This document shows positions 48,930 to 61,000 of a stretch of DNA of 64,000 bases, piece after piece. The translations under genes were made by a program, and so were the position numbers. The notes below the pieces were generated by a model that saw nothing but the letters and a program-made list of their open reading frames with translations, did not search any database and was not told the DNA's origin. Numbering within the stretch: position 1 is the first letter of the stretch; each line of letters opens with the position of its first letter. This DNA is from Bursaphelenchus xylophilus (lineage: Eukaryota; Nematoda; Chromadorea; Rhabditida; Aphelenchoididae). Location: NCBI GenBank assembly GCA_904066235.2, contig CAJFCV020000004.1, positions 3,100,001 through 3,164,000 of the forward strand. The letters run 5' to 3'.

Positions 48930-49526
48930 CCTTTCATCGTATAAAATCGTTTTTGGCTCAAACTCAGACGGGAATCATTGAAAGCTGACAAAATCGCTAT
49001 GAATCAATCTCAGCTTTAGTTTGAGGCTTTTTTCATGATTCAAGAAAAGGGGAAAACTTTTCTTCTCCGGTCGAATTTTTGTTCTTTTTATCAAAAAAAA
49101 AACATTTGGAGAATCCGACAGTGCAACGCTTTGTTCGTCTCCAAAAATTTGCTGTTTTCTATACGTTGTTTTTCTTGGGGTTTTTGAAGGAGAGGGTGAG
49201 TTTAGGCTACCGTTTTCTGGACTGTAGTATTAGTGGGGAAATTGAAAAAAAATGACAAAGTATGGGGGAATTGAGATTTTTTTCAACATAGAAAAGGTCT
49301 TTATGAAGGAAAATTTATAATAGTTTGTTGGTCATCAATGGTATCACATTTTCTTCACTTTTTCGTAGAAAAAAATTTTGATGACTTTTTTTTAAAATTA
49401 CAAAAAATATAGTTTGTTTTCTAAAAACTCTAAACTGGTCACTCTTTGCCCTACCCTACCTTTTTTACACTCCTTCATGCCTCAATCCTTCATTAAACCC
49501 CAAACACCATTCATCGTATAACCCGT
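48930..49526. repeat. Isolated half copies of the short hairpin repeat
   Basis: Right arms TTTCATCGTATAAAATCG at about 48933-48950 and TTCATCGTATAACCCGTC at about 49510-49527 have no matching left arm within 100 bp. They are the only clear members of the family between 32 and 53 kb. Confidence 0.7.
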
Positions 49527-51895
49527 CACCCCCGTCTTCCATCATAAAAAGGCCCATAAAACGTTTTATCAATGGTGGTCGGGAAGAAGTCGTCTTGTTA
49601 TTTACTACTAGTTTGTTTCAATCGAATCCCCCCCCCTCTCTTCCCGAAGTGTCAAAACTTTTGCCCTCGGGGCTCGCGTCTTTCCCATATTGTCACGAGA
49701 TGGTAAACAACAAAAACATAACCGTTTTTTATTCGCTTTCAGACGGGAAGTTGAACGAATGATAAAGAGACTTTCGAAACGCCTGATCGATCAGTGTTTA
49801 CAACCTCCGTTCTTTAAGCGGTAATGGGTGCAAGGTGCACGGCTACTCGTCATTGGGTTCTTACTGTCATTCAATAATTGTCGAGTGTAAAAATTGTAAT
49901 CTGCTTTTTTTCGTGCGGTTTGTAAATTGGTTGTAAGATTTTCGGAAATGCGATGCGAAGAGTAAGGTGTTTTTCGGTGGAAAATGGTTTTTGGCAATTT
50001 TTGGTGTGAAAAATAAAAGCTTGCGGTAAATTTTATGACAATTTATGTGATTGCGACTAATTGTGACTGTCAAATTCTCGTTTTCATGCATTTTTTCCAA
50101 ACTTTGTTTGAGGCAATTTTTCCACTATTTTGAAAATTTTTGGTGGTTTTTCAAAAATTTGATTATTAAAAAAATCGTAGTAGATTTGCGGTGACAGTAG
50201 ATGTATTTTAGAATACAATTACACTTACAGTTATCATTTTGCAACTAAAATTTGAGCTTTTTAAACTTTTTTGCTCATTTTTTGACCCTTATACGTTTTT
50301 GATCAAAACCGATTCTGTTTTCATTTTTGGAGCCATTTGCAGGCTAAAATACGCTTTCATTAAAGTACACTTTCCTTGATCAAAACGGCATCATAACTGT
50401 TTGCAGGGTCAGTAAATTGTAGATTGCGCTTGGTGACCCTTGTTTGATGTTCTAAATCATCATTTGTCCTGCTTTACTAACGATTTCCCCCTCTTTCCTC
50501 ATGTATATCCCCATAAAAAATAATCTTGACAACATCCTCATTTCCAACCTTTTGTATCAGTTATTATAACATTGTTTTCAATCTGAGAGTGCATTGAGAA
50601 AATTTGTGAATTTATGAAATGGGTTTACTCCATCATTCGCGGAACTTTTCTCTGTTTTTACGAGCCATTCGGCGTAGGAAATGAATGTTCGTTTGTTTGG
50701 AATGCACCTATAAAAGTGTTAATTACGTGATGCATGGGGATGTCAGTTTAATTGAGGGTTTCGTTTAACCTTCACCAAATAGCAGGTTGAAGAAGAAGAT
50801 GATGAATTCTCTTGTTTCTTTGTGTCCATAGAATTCCTTTTGCTTAATTAAAACCTCAGAGATACAACAGCTTCTTTCAATAGTGTTTTTTTATCCCGAA
50901 TTTTCAAGAATCTTTTACTAAAAAATCCCAAATTCGTCTCACAATAATTTGTCAGCCTTAGGACCCATTTTAATCTGCAATAGAACATTTTCAGTTAAAA
51001 ATTCAGATATCACTTTACATGAACAATCACTTCCGTTGATGGCTTCGTTTCGCGGATTCGTCAAGCCTCTTGCTCATTCTTTTTCGTCTTCTACGTCATC
51101 AGTTTCTGATCTGTGAGCAGATTGTGGGATTTTAAGTCTAAAAAGTCTTGAACCTTCCAGACCAATAAACTGGATTATGTCCAGAGGTCGTTAACTTTGG
51201 TTCTACAGCAGCTTACTTCATTTTTTTCGTTTTTGGGTTACTTGAAGCTGGCATAAAATTTGAAGACCATGCTTGCAACAGAATGCCAAGATCAAGTCTG
51301 TAAGTCTCGTTTGAGCTTTAAATCTCTTTTAATTTTTCAACGCGCTAGCTAAAATTTCCGAATATGCCTTAGAAGATCTTAATTTCAAATTTGATTCCAG
51401 TATTTGCCAAAATTCAAACTATCTTATATTATAGTAATCTCAAACAAATTAAATTTAGTTTTCCATTCCCCTCAAGTTCAAAAATTTACAATTTGATTCT
51501 CAGAACTTGGACAAACAGTTTTTTTATTTTTAACCGCAAATAATGGCCGAGCTTCCAATAGGTCTAAACGCCTGTGCAAATTTTTTTTTGAAACCTTGAA
51601 TTTTTTTTGAGCTGACTTGGGAAACGGTCTATTCGCATTTTTTTCAAATATTTATTTTAATTTTTATGTGGCTGATTTGTGATTGTTGCGATTAAATTTT
51701 AACGATGCTCAAAATTTTATGAATTGACTCCAGACATACGACATGTTCAGAAATTTAATCTTTTTCTTTTTGATCCGATTGATCCCTATTTTACAACGAA
51801 ATTAGTGATCATGGGCATGATTGAATGTTTGGGAAAGCGACGTGGAAATATAATACTGCAAAAAACTATATGTTCGACTTACCTTTGCATATCAT

Positions 51896-52018
51896 ATTTG
51901 GTATTAAACAAAAATGGGGACGTCTGAGGATTCAGGGAAAAAAGAATTTTAAAATTTAGCCCGAAATTAAAGAAATTATAGCCAATTCAAATCGGGCCAC
52001 AAAATTGGTACACCTGTA
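51896..52018. mobile_element. Single end of a CAGGGTG-family element
   Basis: GGTATTAAACAAAAATGGGG, GAGGATTCAGGGAAAAAAGA and CCAATTCAAATCGGGCCAC followed by TTGGTACACCTGTA match the right arm of the 12279-14543 element. The left arm is missing. Confidence 0.75.
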
Positions 52019-52059
52019 TATAGTTAGGGAATTTATCCTCAACTTTTGGCCCCAGTTTA

Positions 52060-52320
52060 CAATGATGGACTTGATCCAGTGCCAAAAAAACGTACCATTT
52101 TGCATCCGGGGAGTATCAAAAAATGTGGCAAAATGCCTCCCTCTCCAAGTGAAAAAACTCCGTTTTCAAGGGTTCCTTCACAAAGAGAGCGGGCGCGCTT
52201 TTGAAATCGGAGTTTTTTTCCTTGCAGATGGGGTATTTTGCCACATTTTCTGATACTTCCCTGATGCGAAATAATGCGTTTTTTCCCACTGGATAAGCTC
52301 GGCCAATGTACTTTCTGCAA
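52060..52320. mobile_element. Family-C palindromic MITE
   Basis: Arms TTGATCCAGTGCCAAAAAAA and TTTTTTCCCACTGGATAAG; inner arms AGTATCAAAAAATGTGGCAA and TTTTGCCACATTTTCTGATA; centre AAGAGAGCGGGCGCG as in the other copies. Confidence 0.78.
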
Positions 52321-55094
52321 CAGAGCGAAATTCGCAATTCCCAGCCCTCATTATTTATGGTTGTGTGTTAAACTAGCGCCTCCCGAGAACCCGTTGATCG
52401 TCAGGGGAAGCCCGGCGGGTTTAAAAAATCCGCCCGTCACAGAGTGCGTCTCGTGCTTCTCTTATCATTCCATTTAGTGGCGATTCTTCTCCACTTCTTC
52501 TCAGATTTCGCCGTCTATTTGTATTCCCTACAAACAAAGATGTAATATAGGGTGGAGCCCGGGGTTAATTTTGGCTCTTCTATTGTATTTTGAGGGCCTC
52601 TTGGAGGTTGTAATTGTACTCGGTTTGAGGGTTGTTTCCATTTCGAATTCTACGGCGATTTTTTCGGCTTTTTAGGGATTGATTGCTTGGTAAATAGGGT
52701 AAAATACGGGGTTAAAAAGGCTAGGTTTACTAGGTTATTGGTATTTTTTTAACTCGCTTTTTTAGACTGCGAGCACTTTGACGTATTTTACCCCCCTATT
52801 TTTCGCATTCCCCTCGTGCCTACCTGCTCCACTGACCGGTCATTTCGAGGTCGGCGGCCTTGAAGAGCCGTTAGCGCTTTTTCCAGCGCGTTATATTTTC
52901 GAAAAGCAGACGTATCAGCAGCCCCCCTTCTCTCTTATCGAATCAATCGCTCAGTTCCGTTTTTTGTCTCAAATACTTTTGTCTGCCCACCCGTCCGTTT
53001 TTATTGTCTTGTTTTGTTGTGATCGACGTTTTATACGAGGAAAGGTGTTTCTTGGGGTTTAGTTTTTTAATAGATTATTTTTAATAGTAATATTTTTTTC
53101 TTCACTATATATTAATGGTTTAGCCAGCTCGACAATTATTTTTACTTAGGGTACCATTTTATACGATGGAACCTGTGTTTTCGACAAAACTTTATTTCGA
53201 ATTTTTTGACGGAAATTGCTCGAAATTCGTGGAAAATCAATCTTGCCCCGACCTTTGGGCTTACTGTACAATCTCTGGGCCATACTCACGCTACTCTAAT
53301 CCCCCCAGAATCCCCCCACTCTCCCTCATCTCTTCCTCAAAGCGCATTGGGCGGATTATCTCCTTCCACAAACACGTAGGGATGTATGCCCATTTATAAT
53401 ATTATTTTAAATATGGCATGTATTGACTGTGCTAATCACCTGTCAGTTCGTCTTCAACACATTAGTTGGCCGGCGTTTTGGAGACTTGTTGGGATTATGG
53501 GGGGAACTGTAATGTGTTGATGTTTACTGTTGCGAAATTTGGTATTTGAATGCAATCTTAATTGGGTTTGGAAACCTCTTAAGTATTTATGAAATTTAAC
53601 AGGTTTTTGGTCAGTTACTGTAGGCAGGAAAAAGGTTTCAGACATTTCTTTTTTTAGTTCTTTCTTTGGATTCATACTATTGTAAACAGTCGTATAGAAG
53701 CTCTTTTTTTGTAGTATGCCTTATAAAATAACTTCTAAATACCTTAAAATATCATAGTTTAACCTTTTCCGGAGAAGTGACATTTTATACGATGAAACAT
53801 GCCTGATAACTTCTGGCATTTTTCATCGTATAAAATGGTCTTTTTAAAAGGAATCACGCTTAAGGTTTTTAAAAATTTTAAGTGGGCCGTTTCCTATCAT
53901 TTTCCGAGAGGCGACATTTTATACGGTGAAACATTTTTTAAGCCCTCGAAACACATTTCATCGTATGAAATCACCCCCTTGCGCCATTGTAATAAATAAA
54001 AATAAGGTTTGTGTTATGATTTCAAAAATCGGAAATTGCAATCGAGTTTTTTCGTCGTTTGATCCTTTATTGGAAATTCTTCATTCGTCTTCATGATGGA
54101 TTTGAAATTGCGCATCGGGAACGGTTAGACATAAAAAATGCTTTGCTGGCGAAACTGGGATGACTTTGGGTTTTTATGAATTTGATCTTTAGAGTGTAAT
54201 ATGGAGAGTGGGACATTTCATACGGCGAAAAGTGCTTGATAAGTTTAAGAGACATGATTGATCATGCAAGTTGATTAAAACCTTATAGCAGGACGCTTTT
54301 AGCGCGTATTTTGCATTCATATTTTCTTGTTTTGACTACTGAGCGACATTTTATACGATGAAAACCAATATTTTTACCGTATCCTCTAGAAACGTTTGAT
54401 CGTATAAAATGTCGCCAAACCCTAAAATCAACCCCAAAGCCTTCTAAGGCTTTTAAAAATTGACGTATTTCACAACTACGTGACTTTGCTCTCTCGGTTT
54501 GGTTAGTGATAATCAGTTTTTTCTCAGCTCATCATATGTGTGTCTGTTTTTCGTGTTGATAACAAACCAGAACACGTAATGCACTTTAATTGGAATCGAA
54601 CCTTTTTGAAAACCACCCATACTTTGGTTCTTCGTCTAGCATTGCGATTCCGTGTTTACGGACACCCGCAGTAAATTATGCGGAATTTCTGTTGTTTGGA
54701 GGGCTCTTTTGATGTGTGATTTTAATGCGTTTTTTATTTTCTGATCATGGGGAATGTGTGTCTTCACAAGTTCCGAGTTTTATTATTTTACTTTTTGTAA
54801 CAGCCGCAGGGGCTTAGATTTGCTTTTTCGGTTGCGGTTTTTGAACTTTATCTCATCTCTTTTGCAGAAACCATGAACGATGTGTTAATGGCGTATTTTA
54901 AAATTTTTACTTTGGCTTTTTTCCGAAATTTCTCGTGGTTTATTTCCAAGGAATTTCGATGACATTAGCATTAATTTCACCGTATTTTAGGTGCTTTCTC
55001 CTTCCTTTTTCCCCACCCATTTTTTCCCCCGAAGCACCCCCAACCCGTCGACGTAATTCATCGACGAAAGCCGCCGTTCAGCAACGCCTCCAAG
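52321..55094. promoter_or_regulatory. Upstream region of egl-27 with three full hairpin repeats and a candidate trans-splice acceptor
   Basis: Hairpins at 53779-53840, 53913-53972 and 54345-54413; half copies near 53033, 53158 and 54211. A 3' splice site CCGTATTTTAG ends at 54990, 104 bp before the egl-27 ATG, and another TTTTGCAG ends at about 54868. Either could receive a spliced leader or end a 5'-UTR intron. No coding exon recognised. Confidence 0.55.
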
Positions 55095-58000
55095 ATGGCG
55101 TCGTCGGCCAAGATTGACTTGTGCCGTCCGTCATCGGGTCAGCCGCAGAACGGCTGTCTCAGCGACCTGCCCTCCACCTCGACCGGGATCCGGCCCGTGA
55201 AGCCGGAGATCGTCAAGTCCGAAGGAAGCGACGATGAGAAGGCGCCCACGCTACACAGGGAAACCGACCTCAACTACGACTCGGACTCGCCCAAGAAGTC
55301 GCCGCTGACTTTGGTAGGGATTTGAGGTTGCATTTTTTTCGATTTTTAGACTTATACGGACATACGGACATTTTATACGATAAAAATTCTGTTGCCATTT
55401 TAAACCTTATAAACTGCTGCTATATCAAAGAAAATCCGCCGGTTAACATTGTTAATCATCCTTTTTTCAAATAATAATCTCATTTTGAGATATTACAAAA
55501 TATCAGACAAGTTATACGACCAAAGTTTTCTCAAGGCATCCTCATAAAACATGCCTACAAATATAACAAATATGGCTAAAGTCCCCTTTATCACACTCTA
55601 TGTTTGCCTTATTTGCAGAAGCCCGATCCAGACCGTCCCTCGTCCTCCTCAAACTACTCAGATTTGCATCCGGAAGAGTACAACAACAGAGAGTGGAACA
55701 TTGAAAAAATTCAATACAACACCAGTGCGGCCTATAATTCGGTGACTTCGCGGCTAACCGACTCTTTGTCATCCAATCTATACGATCCGAAGAAACAGAA
55801 GACCGGCTGGGCGTATTACACTAGAGATCGGGAGGAATTCCGATGTTTCAGCGATGAGAATCGAACGTTCTACCGGATTGGGGACTACGTTTATCTCGAA
55901 ATGGATGTCTCCAGTCCTTATGTTATCGGGAAAATAGACAGTTTCAAAATGGTAAGGGGACATTTTATACGATGAAATTAGTAAAAAGCATAAGGGTTTT
56001 TTTGCATCTCTAATGTATGTGTTTCAGAGAAAGACTAGTTCCAAAAACACCCTTCAAGTACGTTGCACAAAGTTCTTTCGTCGCGATGAGCTCGTCCCTG
56101 ATGCGATTTCGCTACTTGACTCGGAAAGAGTTGATGCCGGAGTTGTGGAGAACAATTCAGATGTCAAAGCCCGTGAACTTTTCCCGTCCGAATCTCAGGT
56201 CACTGCTCAAGTGGGATGTCTTCGGTAAGGCCAGCCCATGATTTTGCTGATTTTTTCCGATCAGGACATTTTATACGATAAAACATATTTTATCGTATAA
56301 AATGTCGCTTTCTTCAAAATTAAGTTCGACTAACCAAGAATCATCATTTCAGAGGCCTATGCAACGTATTGGATAAAAGTGTACAGTACATGCTAGAGAA
56401 TGGCATCGAAGGAAAGGACACTTTCTTCTACTGTATGTCGTATACCTCGGAAACGGGACGGATAGCAATGTTTCACCCCGAAATTAGGATTGGCAAAAAT
56501 CATCAGGTGAGACGGCCCGCTAATCCCGACTCTCAGCCATTCAGATAATCCGGATTTTAACGTTTTTTTTGAATTTTTAACTTTCCCGCCAAAATTGGCA
56601 TTCTGTTTCAAGCTGTAATTGTGGTCAAATTTCAGGCGGAAATCCCGAACTGTTTGTCAACAACTACGAATAAAGTGAAAGCGCATGACAAAGATCGAGA
56701 GCAGCTGCTTTTCGAGCCAGGACGGGTATCCGAAGAGACGGAGAACTTGTTCGTTGAAAATGTGAAGAACTATCGAAGAACGGCCGCTGAAAACTGCCCC
56801 AAAATGAATGAGCTGGAGAAGAAGGCGTTTCTGGGTGATAGAGTTCGCAATGACGCCTGTGAAGTGGTGAGTTTTGCAATAGAAACATCAAAAATGCAAA
56901 ATACCCCCAATTTATACGATGACATACGTTAAGCCGACGTTTTGGCGAAATTAGATAATCCTAAGCGACATTTGGTGATTGAGTAAACCGTGTATCGTAT
57001 TTCAGCTGCACCGCTGCAACTATGATGCCAGAGAGGCGATAAAAAAGGCCATGGAAGAGGATAAAATCTACCTTGAAAACAAGACTTTCATGTCATCAGA
57101 GGACTGTAAAAAATTTGTCAAAGGTCTCAGGAACTATGGAAAGAACTTTCACAAAATCGCTAAAGAATCATTTGGGACTAGTTTCGGCCGCGTAAGTTCA
57201 ATTTTTATTCACTAGTCGACATTTTATACGATGAAATATGTTTTGCTTACCAACCATGTTTTGTCGTATAAAATGGTATGTAAGGGAAAAATTAAATAAT
57301 TTATGATCCTAACTGCGGCTGTAGTGATTTTCATACCACAGCGAATTTTATACGATCAAATGTGTTCATCTTAAAACATGTTTGATCGTATAAAAATTCG
57401 CCGCCGACTCGCCGAACTCTCCGTTTGCTAGTAGTCCGCTTTGTAATCTACTTAAAACTCGCGGCACTTTTTTTTTGTTTGCTTTGTTTGCGACCCGATA
57501 AAGCGCTCGCTTCACGTGAAGCCGGAGTTCACGTGATCCAGCCGATAAGTCGCCAAGCAAAGTTCGACGTCCGTTTTATGTTATTTTCGTCGCGGGGTTT
57601 TGTCTTGTTGTCGGGCGAGCGGTGCGGCATGGGAATTATTAAATTCCTGGAAATTTAAATTTCAAACATTGCCCTGCTGATCGCTTATCAGCCGATAAGA
57701 TCGTGCGTCTGCAGCCGGGCCCTTAAGCAAATCTTCGGTCGAGAATTTCTTTTTCGTCGAAAAATCTCGCTTTCCTACGGCGTTTTACGTTTTGTTTGCG
57801 AAGTCTCACGTTTTTCGTCCATAATTCGGACTTTATGGAGATGGACGTCAATCTATTTTAAAGGTGGCAGTATGCCTCATAGACTGAGTTGTGGCTACAC
57901 TTTTTGTAGTCGACTCCAAATTCGTCAACTTCAGTTTGCAGCCGCAAAATTTTATACAATTTGTATGAAATTTAGGCCCTCATTCATAAAATTTACGTTT

Positions 58001-61000
58001 TTTTTGCATAAACTCATTTTTATGCCCAAAAACGTGCGATTTCGAAAGAAAAAATGATTCCTGGGACTCTCAGCTTGCTGACTGTTTATTTGCGTATCCC
58101 AAACATGTGTTTTTCGACGTTTTCCTGCATAAGAAATGACGTTTCCGGTGCCTAAACCGCACTCGCGGTGTAATAGCCGGGTGTTTTGTAATTTTCGCGA
58201 GACCTGCGTCACGTGGAAGTGGTCAAAGTTCGCGAAATGACTTTCTTTTTTTCTCTGGGACGTCCTTATCAGACCGCCGTATTGCATGAGTGAATGGGGC
58301 CTCAAAAATTTATATTTGCGCTCATGGTAACAAATATCACTTACCGTGACATTTGCTACCGTAATATCAGCCTGAGTCAGCATTATTATGCAGATCTCGA
58401 AACGCCACGTAGTCAGGCGCTTACTCCGAATTGGGATCGTCGTTTTTTCCTTGTAATGTAAACAAGTTTTTTTGGAGGGGAAACCCGAATTTGTATTAAA
58501 AAATTAATTTTTTTTCGAAAAATTGTAGCCACTAGGGTTGCAAATGAAAATTAATCTCCAAACTACATCTCTCCGTATCTGAATTTACAATTTTATAAGA
58601 AAATATCCCACGCTACATGTTACAATATAGCTATTTTGTTGTCGTTTTTTAAACGCTTTGATGCATAATTCCGTCGTTTTTTTGCAGGGAGAGCTCGTCC
58701 ATTACTACTATTGTTGGAAAAAAGGTCCGGAAGCCTTCAAGCCGAAGAATCCGACGCGCAACAAGTCCATCTACCCGCAGACGAAACGCACGACCCGCAA
58801 CGGCACCGCAACTCCCACACCCTCCGACCTCATCGACTATGACTCGCTGAGTGAGGACGAGGAGTGCGACTTACACCGAGCTTGTCATCATTGTTACTCC
58901 AGCGGTGAGTATTTCGAATTTCTCTGTTCGAAATTTAGGACGACTACGCAAATTGGCCGAAATATCGCCCGACAAACATTTGTTTGTTGTAATTCGGGGG
59001 AAATGCCGGGACCAAATTTCTTTATCGCTTTTGTCGCAAGTCGTGTACAATTTACAACGAAGCCGAAATTTCAAAATTTGCCGCAATTAGTCACGCAAAG
59101 GTTGGGAAGTTTTCGGCGTATAAAATGTCGTCCGCAGGTGTAGTCGGAGGGTGTAAAGTATGAAACCATTAGAGTGCATCCAAGAGTTTCCTGTTTTGAT
59201 AACATTATCTTGCGGGGTCGGAGATAGGCGCCGCAGGGTGCAGTCAAAGCGTTTTTTCTTCACCTCTAGTCGATCTGGTATAATATGGGGGGAAAAAGTG
59301 TTCTTTTTGCGTTGGAAGTCACGTAATACGAGGTCACAAAGTCTACTGGATATTCTTGCTGGATGATTTTGTTACAATCCACCACCTATTTTGCTATAGT
59401 ACCCTTGAAATTTCAGAAAGCCGCGACTGGCACCACTCCGGCCAGGACCGACAGCTCTTGTGCACCGGCTGTCGGCACCATTTCAAAAAGTACGGGAATA
59501 TGCGACATGTCGAGAACAAGCCCGACAGGCCCCCAGCGGCGTTGTGTCGGGAACAGACACCGACCTCGAACGAGGACGGAGAAGATGGAGGAGTTCGGAC
59601 GAGATCAACAAGATCGAATCGCCATCGAACGCCGTGTGACGACAGAGCGGGAAGAAGTGTGGAATCGGAGCCGGAGAGACGGTCAACCCCACAGAGGAGC
59701 GTTAAAGTTCGGAAACGGAGCTATCATGTGTCTACGGGAAGTGGAGAGGATGTAAGTCGAAAAGAACTTGGACTAGAGGCATTAGTCATCAAATTCCTTT
59801 CTCATTTTGGGCGCGGCGTGTCTTCGAATCAAAAATGTAGTGATTTTGAAAAACGAAAACCTTACTCTCGACCCGACTCAACCCAATATCCATTTTCAGA
59901 GCCATTCCAACCTGAACAGCCCTCGAAAAAAGGAAAAGGAAGTCAAGAAGACTGATAAGAAGGAGAAAGACGTCGCAGATCTCCCTCCAATCCTTGAGAA
60001 CGAAGCTAAACGGGATCAAGAGCTTCGAGAAACGTCATCATCAAGGACCTCATCCTACGATGGTGAGAATGGAACACCGTCCAAGAAACGAACCGATAAA
60101 TCGAGCCCCCCTCCCGAACCAAATGCTCGAGACTCCAAGGAACCCGAGGTCCCGCAAGAACCCAAACCGGAGATTAGTGAAAATGGGTAAGGAATTCGAG
60201 ACCGTTAGCTGTTTTGATGTTTAGTAGACAACATGAGATGTGATGAGCGACATGTTATACGATGAAACATATGAAGACATGTTTCATCATATAATATGTC
60301 AGATAGGACGTTTCATGACTAAAGCCTAATTTTTAGCGATCTTGACGAAGACAAATTCGAATGGGAGCCCCCAGTAAACGAATGGAAGTTCAAGAACATG
60401 GAGAACTGCAAGCTAAAACGGAATGTCGAGATCACCGATCAGAGTCAGGACTCCTGCGCGCGAACCCAGATCATTCTCGAGATTTATGCCGAGACGAACT
60501 GGCAGAAACGGCATAAAGAACGTGCGGAAGCGCGTGCTCAACAACAAAAACAAAAAGCCGAAGAGATCAAGGCCCAACAAGCGGCAACCAGCCAAGCCCA
60601 AAATTCATTGGCTGGACTGGCGTCGTTGGCCAACAATGCGGGCGGAATGAATCGTCCTTTAGGGAGTATGCCTAATACGACGAATGGTTTGCATGGTAAG
60701 CCCAATTATCCGATTACTTTTGGTCTGGAGACATTTTATACGACTGAAAATATGAAAAAAATTCAACCTTTTTTCATTGTACAGGGTGTCCAGAGAAATG
60801 TGCCGGAAAGTGTTCGTCGATTTCTTGGCGCTCAGTCAAGATATCAAAAAAATTTTTTTTTCAGGAGAAAGAAGGTTATGGGCGGTTTTTTCTCCAAAAA
60901 GATGATTTTCTCCGCCGACGCGGAAAGTGGTGTATTCGGCGGAGCCTTTTGATGTCTTTTTTGGTCATCACACTAATCTTAAAAGCGTTTTTGTGAATTT

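Larger units (their letters stand above)
34983..51895. other. 17-kb stretch without a supportable gene
   Basis: Open frames here are short, low-complexity or arginine-rich and show no domain. Visible texture: purine-rich plus strand with high GC at about 37330-37650 and 38960-39600; pyrimidine-rich plus strand at about 40970-41130, 42720-43130, 43560-43690 and 44430-44800; a (GT)n run at 43911-43927. It may hold distal regulatory DNA or non-coding first exons for egl-27, but nothing proves this. Individual sub-features are listed separately. Confidence 0.5.
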
